Source: Xenorhabdus hominickii (GTDB lineage: Bacteria; Pseudomonadota; Gammaproteobacteria; Enterobacterales; Enterobacteriaceae). Taken from it: a stretch of DNA of 64,000 nucleotides. Location: assembly GCF_002632725.1 (NCBI RefSeq), contig NZ_NJAI01000002.1:218640-282639 (forward strand), written 5' to 3'. Positions 17,201 through 25,018 of this stretch are shown here, piece after piece (positions within the stretch are counted from its first letter, which is position 1; every line of letters begins with the position of its first letter). The notes under the pieces were generated by a model. That model was not told where the DNA came from and did no database searches. It saw nothing but the letters and a program-made list of their open reading frames with translations. The position numbers and the translations under genes are program-made.

Positions 17201-19978
17201 GTTCTCGGCTCCAGTGATGGGATGCCCGTTGATGTCTTTCAGGTTCAGTTTAATGACCGTGGTATCGCCGCTATGGGGCAGTTCGCCTTTTTCGGGAATA
17301 AATTCAGATTTATCGGGATCAAACAAGTCGGCCTTTGAGGTGCCGAAGGTGATTTCTGTCGGGGTGTCCAGCGGCGTGCCGTCAATCTTGGTGGTGATTT
17401 TCCAGGCTCCGGTTTTGTCGCCAGCTTTCACTTTCACCTTGTAAATCCCGCTGTTGGCCGGCTCTTCCCACACCTTATCGATGGTCGGTTTGTTTTTGCC
17501 GGTGCCGGTCAGTTGATCGCTGTTGTCTTCAAACGTGATACTGTCTTTGGCATTCGGGATCGGCTTGCCGGCTTTATCCTTAAGCTGAAGCGTCATGATG
17601 GTGCTGTCTTCGTTGTCTGCGGCGAGAACGTTGGTGGCTGGTGTGAACGCCGAGCTGCGGGTATCGATAATGTCCGTCAGAGACTGACCAAAGGTGACCG
17701 TGGTGGGTTTCAGCTCTTTGCCGTCCACGGTCGGGGTGATTTTCCATGTCCCTTTTTTCTGGCCGGCGGTCACTTTGGCTTTATAAATCCCGCTGCCCGC
17801 CGGATCTTCCCGTACTGCACTGAGTGTCGGGTTGGGGTTCTGGCCGTACAGCTCATTTTTGTCATCAACCAGTGTGATTTTATCTGCCGCGCCGGTGATG
17901 GGCTTGCCATCCTTGTCTTTCAGGTTGAGGACGATTTCGGTACTGTCACCTTCCTTATTCAGGTTGCCATTTTCCGGTTTAAATTCGGTCTTGTCGGTAT
18001 CGATCATGTTTGCCAGTGAATCACCAAAATCGATGACTGTTGGTGTCAATTCATGACCGTCCACCGTGGGCGTGATTTTCCATTTACCGTGCTTAGTACC
18101 CGCAGTGGCGGTGATCTCATAAATCCCGCTGCCTGCTGGTACTTCCTTGACATCGGTACCCAATACCGGATCGTTGCCGCCACCGGTCAGTTGGGTTCTA
18201 TCTTCGGCCAGCTTGATATTGCCCGCCGCTCCGGTTACCGGCTTGCCGTCTTTGTCTGTCAGTTTCAGGCGGATAACGGTCTGGGTTTTACCGTCGGCCA
18301 ACATGGATTTTTCGGCGGGTTCAAAGCCGGAGCCGGCCGGGTTGACAGCGGAGGAGAGCACCTGTATCTGGGTGTCTATCCGCTCAGAGGCATTACCTTG
18401 TGTGTCATAGGCAGTACCGGACAGGGTGTAGGTGTTGTTGCCGGTGTCATGGAACGGTGGCAGAGTCAGTAAATAGCGGGTGTCACCCCGCACCGGTTCC
18501 GCCGTGCTTTTGTACAGATCACCGGCTTCGCCGTGCAACGGCTGGGTTCCCAGTTTTTCCAGCTTGCCGCCACCTGCCACCAGATTCGCGGTATCCCAGA
18601 CGATTTCTTTCAGGCCGTACTTGGTCTTGACGTGCAAATTAAGGGGAATGGCAGCACCCCCGCGTCCGCTGATCCGGTTTTCCATTATCAGACGGATCAA
18701 CTCTTTCTTGCGGTATTCCAGCACGATTTGGTTATTGCGATCGACCAAATCATAACGGCCGCCTTGCAGGCTGCGCTTAAAGGCCACCACATCGGGGTTA
18801 ATCTGCCGTGACCACGGGGTACCAATTTCATAGTTGAGGCCGAGGTTAAACAGGGTTTCGCCGCCACCGGCTGCACTCTGCTTGCGATCAAGCCCCAGTG
18901 TCACCAGCGGGATCGGGGTATAATTGGCTCCGAGAGTAAAGGCGGATGGGTTTTTCTGCCGGCGCTCTTCGCTCAGCAAACCGACTTCATTCCCGAAGTA
19001 CTGTTCATAGATCAGTTTGCCGCCCAGTTGCGGGTAGGACGGCAGATAACCTTCGGCACGCAGGTCAAAACCGTTGGCCGGCCGTTCATCATAATCTTTC
19101 AGTTTCTTGCCGTCTTTCCAGCCGCTGGCGCGGAAGTAGCCGTTGGCACCGAAGCGCATAAAATCACGGGCATATTCAGCACCCAGCCCAAATCGGGTGT
19201 GGTCACGGGTGATATCATGGTCAAGGAAGGCGTTATAGCCGAACATGGCGGCATCAAGAAAATGGCGCTGGCCGATCCCCACGTTGGCGGTGGTGCGGCT
19301 GTCAATATGGCGCAGGCCAAACTGGGTAAAAGCCAGATGTTTTTCGGTGTCATACAGCGGCAGCAGCATATCAAACTGGCTGCCGTCCAAACGTCCGCGG
19401 TCATCCACATTGGCCTGTAACTTGACCGTGCCGTAACGTTGCAGCCAGTTTTGCAGTGTTTGGTTGGCTTCACTCAGGGCCATTCCGCGCAGTTGATTTT
19501 TTGTGCTGTTCACAATATCGCCGCTTTTCAGCATCCCGGCGGCGCGGGAAGCGGTACTGGCCAGCCAGCGTTCGGTGCTGCTTTGTGAGGTATTGCTTTC
19601 AGGTGTGCTGGAGAGAGCGGCTCTTAGGCTGTCCGCCAGCGGAGCTACGGCTTTAGGGATATCAATTTCATCGCCCGCTCCGAGGTTGGCAAAGGGTTTA
19701 CTGAACGTGCGCAACTGATTGAGTTTTTTCAGCGCGGTAACGGTCAGTCCATGGCGCTTGGCGACGGATTTAATACTTTCTCCGGCGGTCAGACGGTAGG
19801 GTTCGGTTTGCATATGTGGCCGGGATTCCTGTGCCACGGCCGGCGTTTGGGCGCTGACCACAGGGATGAAAGCCCCTGCGACGGGAAAGGCAATCTGGGC
19901 AAAAATATTGATCCACGCCACCTGTTTCAGCCGATAGCGCTGTTTATCCGTCCACTGCTTGTCTTGTTTTTTAAGCAT
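14219..19978 (-). CDS. Intimin/invasin-like inverse autotransporter adhesin
   Basis: This 1919-residue protein is a surface adhesin of the inverse autotransporter (type Ve) class. After an N-terminal export signal (IFAQIAFPVAGAFIPVVSAQ) comes a LysM peptidoglycan-binding domain (about 61-108). The outer-membrane beta-barrel follows (about 165-440, with GTVKLQANVDDRGRLDGSQF, GIGQRHF and YNAFLDHDITRDHTRFGLGA). The passenger begins with about five Ig-like repeats of some 110 residues each (about 549-1104; recurring GKPxTGA, GSGIYE, GKWKITPTVDG). About four related repeats of another type follow (PSIDKIVLSGDL..., each with TDNSxFVW). The protein ends in a C-type-lectin-like tip (about 1770-1919) with two cysteines (NYCNKLG, FVICHIKN), as in invasin and intimin. 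The Ig-repeat DNA is clearly more GC-rich than its surroundings. Upstream lies a probable invertible switch, so expression may be phase-variable. Confidence 0.93.
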   Translation of the reverse strand: MLKKQDKQWTDKQRYRLKQVAWINIFAQIAFPVAGAFIPVVSAQTPAVAQESRPHMQTEPYRLTAGESIKSVAKRHGLTVTALKKLNQLRTFSKPFANLGAGDEIDIPKAVAPLADSLRAALSSTPESNTSQSSTERWLASTASRAAGMLKSGDIVNSTKNQLRGMALSEANQTLQNWLQRYGTVKLQANVDDRGRLDGSQFDMLLPLYDTEKHLAFTQFGLRHIDSRTTANVGIGQRHFLDAAMFGYNAFLDHDITRDHTRFGLGAEYARDFMRFGANGYFRASGWKDGKKLKDYDERPANGFDLRAEGYLPSYPQLGGKLIYEQYFGNEVGLLSEERRQKNPSAFTLGANYTPIPLVTLGLDRKQSAAGGGETLFNLGLNYEIGTPWSRQINPDVVAFKRSLQGGRYDLVDRNNQIVLEYRKKELIRLIMENRISGRGGAAIPLNLHVKTKYGLKEIVWDTANLVAGGGKLEKLGTQPLHGEAGDLYKSTAEPVRGDTRYLLTLPPFHDTGNNTYTLSGTAYDTQGNASERIDTQIQVLSSAVNPAGSGFEPAEKSMLADGKTQTVIRLKLTDKDGKPVTGAAGNIKLAEDRTQLTGGGNDPVLGTDVKEVPAGSGIYEITATAGTKHGKWKITPTVDGHELTPTVIDFGDSLANMIDTDKTEFKPENGNLNKEGDSTEIVLNLKDKDGKPITGAADKITLVDDKNELYGQNPNPTLSAVREDPAGSGIYKAKVTAGQKKGTWKITPTVDGKELKPTTVTFGQSLTDIIDTRSSAFTPATNVLAADNEDSTIMTLQLKDKAGKPIPNAKDSITFEDNSDQLTGTGKNKPTIDKVWEEPANSGIYKVKVKAGDKTGAWKITTKIDGTPLDTPTEITFGTSKADLFDPDKSEFIPEKGELPHSGDTTVIKLNLKDINGHPITGAENSINLIPDNHELYGQGELPSYGKAKEVPPGNGIYEVPVTAGAKKGKWTLTPEVFGKQMKRSATINFGQTLAEVLDPTGSTVEPADGSNALAADGVSTKTLRVTLKDKQGKPLTGAKDSIKVTGSGQLQGQGKDPQIGEVKEVADGVYEVIVTAGLKTGNWTLTTTVDGTDMKQDTVIEFDENKAPRVTGLQLNGVLHVNSTLRALYTFEAKDGNTTDRSFYVWGEKGTTAKRVVALADAAGVKEPIELVQKNGEGRVAVGVADQDKVTYTIERSDSGKVLEVSVLATNDANLRATNPATVDINDPKANAGLSGGNDKGGVADPDAKPSIDKIVLSGDLEINKPLKAIYTFNGNGGDATDNSQFVWYEKGTPVAEADYQAVPDKTGTLVKQLTQADSGKTLAITVKPINGNNEAGDPKTVDISMTDPNINQTASKGAKPGTILDPEAKPSIDNLLLEGKLYRNEILTSKYEFNPNNGDATDNSTYVWKRLRPEAKDGGPRENVQDPEANGTVDGRKIPSGAIPSYTLDKDDNGRLLEITITPKNSLGKVGTDVVINTSQDHTLIGGTPEGAVIDPNKGPTIEGLAINGTLNMGKSLTGSYIFKKNDKDDVDNSVFLWGIKYPDSGDPTAPTSPEKRISDLLDDPNHQIKTGASGTVPPYTLKPEDSGQVIQLAMVPRSPLKSNNKMMIGESVATDTKQETQKGNITGGNPDGTVKGIADDFTITSDIPEKDADGTPAIIVKKTAPDPIKFTINTTDTGGKSVGGVPVIIKMTAINRQKKSDTVTVKLEPKEGVLTGNADSYSGYTNEKGNLVINVTDPNGIGTRTTLSITVNDDAKLPTQTKDVIFTVITSPDTPLANYWGHMEDFISIHGIKYSRPQLEAEVNSEENSNLYNEFWGRAQWITVKNYCNKLGELPTRDQLMDIPNTYPNGALYNNYGWPIDSQKFWTWSSSWWSLGQGKDNSIAIVDMETGLEGTSRSHSDSGGGSYFVICHIKN

Positions 19979-20075
19979 ATTTTATCAACCTTCAGAATCA
20001 ACCACATTCTTGCCAGCGTCACCAAACGCTGGTTCCATTGACTCATCCCGGAGCGGTGTTTCTATCCACAGGCTT

Positions 20076-20102
20076 AGTTGACAATTAGTACCAAACTGTC
20101 AA
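20076..20102. repeat. Left inverted repeat of probable invertible switch
   Basis: This 27-bp sequence (core TTGACAATTAGTACC, then AAACTGTCAA) is the exact reverse complement of 20369-20395. Each copy is itself a near-palindrome with outer arms TTGACA and TGTCAA around a central spacer, as expected for a tyrosine recombinase site with two binding arms. It lies about 98 bp upstream of the adhesin start codon. Confidence 0.9.
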
Positions 20103-20368
20103 CTAGCAACGATTTATCTAAAGAAACGAAAATGATAGACAAAATAACCATCATAGATTGATTTATGCAGCGGATTACTCTTTCGAAATGGAATATCAAG
20201 TAGATTTGGAAAAATTGATAGAAAAAACAACAGGAAATAAAATGGAAGGTATCGTTAGGAGTAATAAAAAGTAAGGAAAATTTTATGTTTGTTAATCAAT
20301 AAACTAGAATGATTTTTGTAAAGGTGGGAGAAAATAAACTAGGTTTAAATATAGCTGTTTTAGGTGAC
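20103..20368. promoter_or_regulatory. Probable fimS-like invertible element (266 bp)
   Basis: The segment lies between two perfect 27-bp inverted repeats, between the divergently placed recombinase 3' end and the adhesin 5' end. Size and layout are close to E. coli fimS (314 bp). Candidate promoters can be seen in both directions. Toward the adhesin in the present orientation there is TTGTCT, 17 nt, then TAGATA. In the opposite direction TAGAAT lies at 20305-20310; inversion would turn it toward the adhesin. Neither is strong enough to say which orientation is ON. The segment also contains the last codons and stop of the recombinase gene. Confidence 0.75.
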
Positions 20369-20996
20369 TTGACAGTTTGGTACTAATTGTCAACTGTTTT
20401 CGTTTTCCTTTCGCATCCCAGATTGTCTCAAACCGACCCGCATTACTCGCTGTGTAGCGCACTGTGTGACGAATATTTCGATGGCCTAAATAGTCTTGAA
20501 TCAAGCGTGTATCTACCCCATTGTCTGCAAGAGCATAACCACAGGCATGTCTCAACATGTGCGGATTCGCGCAAATCGACAATTTAGCTTTTTGGCTGGT
20601 TTTTCGGATGATTTGATATACCTGTTGGCGCGACATACGCTGACCCCCACGGGATAAAAAGAGCCAATTAGGTTCTCCAGCAATTTGTGTTTTCTGATCC
20701 AACGGGTTTTTAGGCAAATAATTTTTTCTTTTAGCCAACCAATAACGTATTAGCTGGACTTCACGAGCAACTAAGGGGTGAATGGTGGAAAAACCGTTTT
20801 TTAACCGTTGAACTTGTAAGCTTCGGCTGTCCAAATCCACATCAGAGATCTTGAGGCTAAGCAGCTCAGATACCCTGAATCCGTGTATAAATCCCATAAA
20901 CATCATGCAGATATTTCGTTCAGCATGTGCATGATTCTCTAGCTCATTAAGTAACGTTTCAATCTCAGGTTGGGTCAGATATTTTCGTTTTAGCAT
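20304..20996 (-). CDS. FimB/FimE-type tyrosine recombinase (DNA invertase)
   Basis: This 230-residue site-specific recombinase resembles FimB and FimE over its whole length: KRKYLTQPEIETLL at the start, HGFRVSELLSLKISDVDL, RLKNGFSTIHPL, SRQQVYQIIRK, then PHMLRHACGYALADNGVDTRLIQDYLGHRNIRHTVRYTASNA at the end. The catalytic Arg (HGFRVSE), HxLRH, LGHRN and the nucleophile Tyr of RYTAS are all present. I place the start at ATG 20994-20996, because the GTG three codons upstream overlaps the ribosome binding site GGAGGTG. FimE-like proteins end soon after RYTASNA; here about 45 more residues follow, the last 21 encoded inside the invertible segment. Inversion would replace these 21 residues with the 19 residues TSNDLSKETKMIDKITIID. 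The probable target is the pair of inverted repeats at its own 3' end. Confidence 0.92.
   Translation of the reverse strand: MLKRKYLTQPEIETLLNELENHAHAERNICMMFMGFIHGFRVSELLSLKISDVDLDSRSLQVQRLKNGFSTIHPLVAREVQLIRYWLAKRKNYLPKNPLDQKTQIAGEPNWLFLSRGGQRMSRQQVYQIIRKTSQKAKLSICANPHMLRHACGYALADNGVDTRLIQDYLGHRNIRHTVRYTASNAGRFETIWDAKGKRKQLTISTKLSSHLKQLYLNLVYFLPPLQKSF
20369..20395. repeat. Right inverted repeat of probable invertible switch
   Basis: This is the exact reverse complement of 20076-20102. It lies inside the recombinase reading frame and encodes QLTISTKLS on the minus strand. The frame stays open on either side whichever orientation the segment takes. Confidence 0.9.
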
Positions 20997-21126
20997 GGAA
21001 TTCACCTCCAGAAACCAGTTAATAATATGATAGTTAAATGTACCATTTATTAGTTTTGCTGATTATTTGCAGAGTGCAATGTTGGATTACAAAAAAACAT
21101 CTATCTCGAAATTGATTGGATATACT

Positions 21127-22095
21127 TTAATGATATTTCTGACGATATTCTTTTGGTGTCAATCCGTTACAGCGTTTAAATAATTCTCTGAAATAGCGGG
21201 TGTCTTCATAACCGACTTCATGGCTGATTTCTTCGATAGTTTTATGGGATTTTTCCAGCCAGTATTTTGCCTGTGACAAGCGGAGCTGCTGGATATATTG
21301 GATGGGGGTTTTTCCTGTCGCAATTTTAAAACGGCGTTTCATTTGGCGTTCACAAAGATGAATTTTACTGGCTAAATCAGCAACAGATAAAATTTCAGAG
21401 GGGGAAGCGTGCATCCAATCCTGCAACTTGTGGATCAGTGAATCAGTATGTTGGCGATAAGGCGCAAAATTGATGGAATCAGACGAAATGTTGCTGTCAT
21501 CTTCGCCAAAAAGGAATTTTGCACACTGTTCTCTGGCATATTGTCCATAAATCAACTCAACAATATTCAACATACAACTTCCGCACTCATAGGCGCTGGA
21601 AATGCAAAAACGATGATTGTCGCAGATGATTTTTTTGTCAGTATAAAGTGGAATATGAGGAAATTGGTTTTTGAAGTCATTGGCAAAGTGAGGATGAATT
21701 GTTGCGCTTGTTTTCAGTAATCCCGCTTCGGCAAGCATGAATGTGCCTGAGCATATTGACACAATAGGAACATGCTTTTCATCCATCTCCTTGAGCCACT
21801 TAATGATTTTCTGTGAGCAGTGGCGGGGTTCCCATTCAGGAAAGCCCAGAGATCCCACCAGAATGATATCGGGTTGCTGACCGGAATGGAGAGAATTATT
21901 GTAGCAAGGCGATTTGGAGCCGATAAACAGGCCTGTTGCGCTGTTCATCCCTTTATTGGCGGGGTAAATAAGGCTGACATGGGGAACCGGGCCGCCAATA
22001 GCATTGGCGGCAATGGTGAGAATTTCAATCGGCATAGCGACCGATGTGACAGACGTATGAGAAAAAATTAAGGCGGTGATAGTGACTTGTTTCAT
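21127..22095 (-). CDS. GlxA-type AraC-family transcriptional regulator
   Basis: This 322-residue regulator has an N-terminal DJ-1/PfpI-like domain (about 1-190, with the nucleophile-elbow-like segment IVSICSGTFMLAEAGLL) and a C-terminal AraC/XylS DNA-binding domain with two helix-turn-helix motifs (ILSVADLASKIHLCERQMKRRFK and TIEEISHEVGYEDTRYFRELFK, about 225-320). In this family the DJ-1-like domain usually acts as a sensor and not as an enzyme. The gene stands alone, upstream of the recombinase gene and in the same direction, with about 130 nt between. It might regulate the adhesin switch or the divergent protease gene, but nothing in the sequence proves a target. In the 265 bp to the next gene I see no other feature. 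Confidence 0.88.
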   Translation of the reverse strand: MKQVTITALIFSHTSVTSVAMPIEILTIAANAIGGPVPHVSLIYPANKGMNSATGLFIGSKSPCYNNSLHSGQQPDIILVGSLGFPEWEPRHCSQKIIKWLKEMDEKHVPIVSICSGTFMLAEAGLLKTSATIHPHFANDFKNQFPHIPLYTDKKIICDNHRFCISSAYECGSCMLNIVELIYGQYAREQCAKFLFGEDDSNISSDSINFAPYRQHTDSLIHKLQDWMHASPSEILSVADLASKIHLCERQMKRRFKIATGKTPIQYIQQLRLSQAKYWLEKSHKTIEEISHEVGYEDTRYFRELFKRCNGLTPKEYRQKYH

Positions 22096-23029
22096 GATTA
22101 TATTCTCTTCCTTAAGAACATTTTAATGTCGTGTTAATTTCTTTGTGAAATTAATTTTAAGGTTAAACAAGCCATATGTCTTCAATGAATTTATTTTTTT
22201 CTAATTTTCTGAATACTCAATCAAAGTTGTTCGGGCTCAAAAACAGTCCATACAGAAGGCACTGGCATCATCCCCTTGGTATTGCATACCGGAGCAACTG
22301 ACTTGAAGAAGGAAAATGACACCTCTACTTCTGATCGCAAAAAACATCGGAGTTTCTGAGTATGAATAAAGTTCTGAGTGCGTGCGCAGTGCTGTGTCTT
22401 ACGGTCATTCCCGCTGAAGCAGTAAAGGCCGATATTACCGCACCGATTGTTTATCTTGAGCATGTAACCCCTTCGGTGTCGCTCAATATCAATGGTAAAG
22501 AGGTGAACAGGCTCTCAATTGATACCGGGGCATCCGGTGCCTTTTATCTCCCTCAATCCGTCTTTGATTCGATTTTTACTGCGAGTAATCATCACACAGA
22601 AACCGCAAATTCCGTTGATGCTTTTGGCGTTCAGAAGTCTACTGTAGTGGCAAGAGCTGCTAATATCACTGTTAATGGTGAACGCCTTTCGGATGTTGAC
22701 GTTGAAGTCTTCAAACCGTGGGGAAACGGCATGTTCGACAACAATGGGAAACTTATCATCGGTGGAGTGTTAGGGTTGGGCGTCGCTAAAAACAAAACGC
22801 TTATTATTGATTACGCTTCAAAGATGCTGACGATAACCGACCATCTTAAAGCACTTCCTGATGGTTACCGCTGGCAATCTATCCCGTTTACCCGCACAAG
22901 GAACGGAATAGAAATTAGCGTATTATCTGGCAATAAGAAGATAAACCGTATGATTATTGATACGGGTGCAAGTCATACAATGTTGTTCACGCGCTCAAAA
23001 AAAGGGTGTGCTGCTTTATCTTCATCCTG

Positions 23030-24796
23030 CACAGACTGTGTAAAAACCCTTGAGCACCTTTTGGTCTCAGTACGATGTACTTATGATCAATTGGTCTTAG
23101 CTACCGATCCAATTTCAAAGCCAAGTCCAGTATCATCAGATTGGTAAGCATAATCATGGAGATTCTGGCATGTCTCACCATATTACTGGTCAATCAAGGC
23201 ATCAATCCACGCTCTTTCCAGAACTCATGGACGACTTTGTTAGCGAAGATAACCCAGTGCGAGTTATTGATGTCTTTGTTGAACATCTAGATTTACTCGA
23301 CTTAGGTTTTGAAAGCGTGAATCCCAAGTCAACTGGCCGTCCTGGATATCACCCTGCCCTGATGCTCAAGCTCTACATTTACGGTTATTTAAATCGAATT
23401 CAATCATCGCGACGGCTGGAGAAGGAATGCAACCGCAATGTCGAGTTAATGTGGCTGCTTGAACGTTTATCTCCCGACTTCAAAACGATTGCAAACTTCA
23501 GAAAGGATAATGGTAAGGGAATTAAAAACGTTTGCCGTAAATTCGTCGAGTTATGCCGACAACTCAACATGTTTGAAGATGCCGTGTTCGCTATTGATGG
23601 TAGTAAATTCAAAGCCGTCAATAATAAATCCAAAAACTACACCCCCAGTAAAGTGCAGTTTCATATCGAGCGAGTTGAAAAAAGTATCGAGAAATATTTA
23701 ATCCAGATGGATGTCAAAGATGAGAACGAAAAAGAGTCTGATCCGACCGTCGCAGCATCGAAATTAGCATGGCTAAAGCAGCGCTTAGTTGAGCTAAAAG
23801 CACTCGAAAAACAAGTTAATGAGCATCCGGACAAACAGATATCACAGACGGATCCTGATGCCCGCTTGATGAAAACACACCACATGGAAAGACAAGTCTG
23901 CTACAACGTGCAAACGGCGGTCGATACAAAGCACCATCTCATCGTTTGCCACGACATCGTCATGACAACAGACCGAGGTCAACTGACATTAGTTGCCGAG
24001 CAAGTCCAAAAGGTTTTGGGGAAGAAATCTATTACAGTGTTAGCCGACAAAGGCTACTTCAGTCGAAATGATATCAAAGACGCGCATGATCAAGGCATCA
24101 CGGCGAATGTGCCACAAATTGACATTTCAGGTTCGGAGAGCAAAGGCATTTTTAACAAGTCTCTCTTCAAGTACGACAACGGCAGTGATGTATACATTTG
24201 TCCGGCGGGTAAAAGGTTACAAAAGCGAATGAGGGTCATGGAGAAAGGTGTAGAACTGGATGTTTACTTCAACAATTTAGCGTGCAATAAATGTCCAATC
24301 CGATCTCAATGCACAACATCAAAGAAAGGTCCCCGTCGCATAAGACGATGGATACATGAATCGATTATTGATGACATGCAAAAACGGTTGGATGAGAATC
24401 CGGAATTCCCGGTGATAAGGAAACAGAGTGTTGAGCATCCGTTTGGCACGATAAAAATGTGGATGGGAGCGACTCACTTTTTGACTAAACGCCTCAAAAA
24501 TGTGAGCACTGAAATCAGCCTCAGTGTTCTTTCTTACAACCTGAAACGTATGATGACCCTACTGGGAACTGTCGGTTTGATGGCGGCCATCAGTCTGAGC
24601 TAAGTGATAAAGTAAGCTTAGTTTCACCAAAAATCTGCCCCAAACGCTCAAGGCACGCTGCTTTTAAATGACTTCATATTACAAGCCACCAATCTGCATC
24701 AAAACATTGTGAATGTGATGAGCGCTAATCGGGTTGCTTAAATGCAACCCAAATCGATGTTTGTTGGATGAAATCACGGTTTTTACACAGTCTGTG
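23030..24796 (+). mobile_element. Complete IS1182-family insertion sequence (1767 bp)
   Basis: The ends are perfect 19-bp inverted repeats: CACAGACTGTGTAAAAACC at 23030-23048 and its reverse complement at 24778-24796. One transposase gene fills most of the element. No long target duplication is seen; the flanks read CCTG and CCAG, and at most a 2-bp GC duplication is possible if the ends are moved inward by one base. The insertion lies in the aspartic protease gene and appears recent, since both gene halves remain readable. Confidence 0.93.
23170..24603 (+). CDS. IS1182-family transposase
   Basis: This 477-residue DDE transposase begins MSHHITGQSRHQSTLFPELM and has the typical IS1182/IS5-group N-terminal segment with GRPGYHPALMLKLYIYGYLNRIQSSRRLE. 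The catalytic triad is visible as D143 (AIDGSKFKA), D293 (LADKGYF) and E422 (VEHPFGTIKMWMG). A Cys cluster (NNLACNKCPIRSQC) lies between the second and third catalytic residues, as in this family. The reading frame is uninterrupted, so the element may still be active. ATG 23170 is about 120 bp inside the left end. Confidence 0.95.
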   Translation: MSHHITGQSRHQSTLFPELMDDFVSEDNPVRVIDVFVEHLDLLDLGFESVNPKSTGRPGYHPALMLKLYIYGYLNRIQSSRRLEKECNRNVELMWLLERLSPDFKTIANFRKDNGKGIKNVCRKFVELCRQLNMFEDAVFAIDGSKFKAVNNKSKNYTPSKVQFHIERVEKSIEKYLIQMDVKDENEKESDPTVAASKLAWLKQRLVELKALEKQVNEHPDKQISQTDPDARLMKTHHMERQVCYNVQTAVDTKHHLIVCHDIVMTTDRGQLTLVAEQVQKVLGKKSITVLADKGYFSRNDIKDAHDQGITANVPQIDISGSESKGIFNKSLFKYDNGSDVYICPAGKRLQKRMRVMEKGVELDVYFNNLACNKCPIRSQCTTSKKGPRRIRRWIHESIIDDMQKRLDENPEFPVIRKQSVEHPFGTIKMWMGATHFLTKRLKNVSTEISLSVLSYNLKRMMTLLGTVGLMAAISLS

Positions 24797-24991
24797 CCAG
24801 AAGCAAACCATTGTAACACCTGACGGTGTTAAGCTCTCTGCATTTATCTTTTCTCTTTCTGATGACAAGATAGATCCTGATAAGCGGATAGATTTTGATG
24901 ACTTATTAGGTGATGATTTTCTTTCAAACAGGGTTCTTATCATATCGAATGACCGATTATTAATTAGCTTACCTAATAACAGTTAAGGATT

Positions 24992-25017
24992 GGCGGGTAT
25001 ATACGTATATACCCGCC
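24992..25017. repeat. Perfect 26-bp palindrome
   Basis: The half-site GGCGGGTATATAC is followed directly by its reverse complement GTATATACCCGCC, with no loop. It lies just after the aspartic protease stop and directly before the ERIC element. It could act as a terminator for the protease gene or as a protein-binding site. Confidence 0.7.
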
Positions 25018-25018
25018 G

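Larger units (their letters stand above)
22362..24986 (+). pseudogene. Periplasmic retropepsin-like aspartic protease gene split by an IS element
   Basis: The intact gene would encode a 285-residue secreted aspartic protease-like protein. The first part (22362-23029) has a signal peptide ending near AEAVKA, a first catalytic motif IDTGASG (D54) and a second IDTGASH (D200), so both aspartates of a pepsin-like bilobed enzyme are present. An IS1182-family element (23030-24796) follows. The end of the gene (24797-24986) encodes QKQTIVTPDG, then DDLLGDDFLSNRVL, and stops at TAA 24984-24986. Removing exactly 23030-24796 joins TG to C and restores one frame (TCC TGC CAG AAG). As the sequence stands, translation runs into the IS and stops at 23147 after 261 residues, so the C-terminal lobe is incomplete and the product is probably inactive. 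ATG 22362 has CGGAG upstream. Confidence 0.85.

Noticed and set aside
17513..18019. 168-residue plus-strand frame inside the adhesin gene
   Set aside because: Mirror frame in the GC-rich Ig-repeat region; it repeats with the same spacing as the Ig units.
20304..20996. Phage integrase with attachment sites
   Set aside because: The protein is of FimB/FimE length and sequence, and the nearby repeats are inverted, which gives inversion and not integration or excision.
22221..22463. 80-residue minus-strand frame upstream of the aspartic protease
   Set aside because: No ribosome binding site or family; it overlaps the protease start and signal peptide.
23020..24806. Long target-site duplication around the IS1182-family element
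   Set aside because: The flanks (CCTG and CCAG) are not direct repeats; at most a 2-bp GC duplication can be argued.
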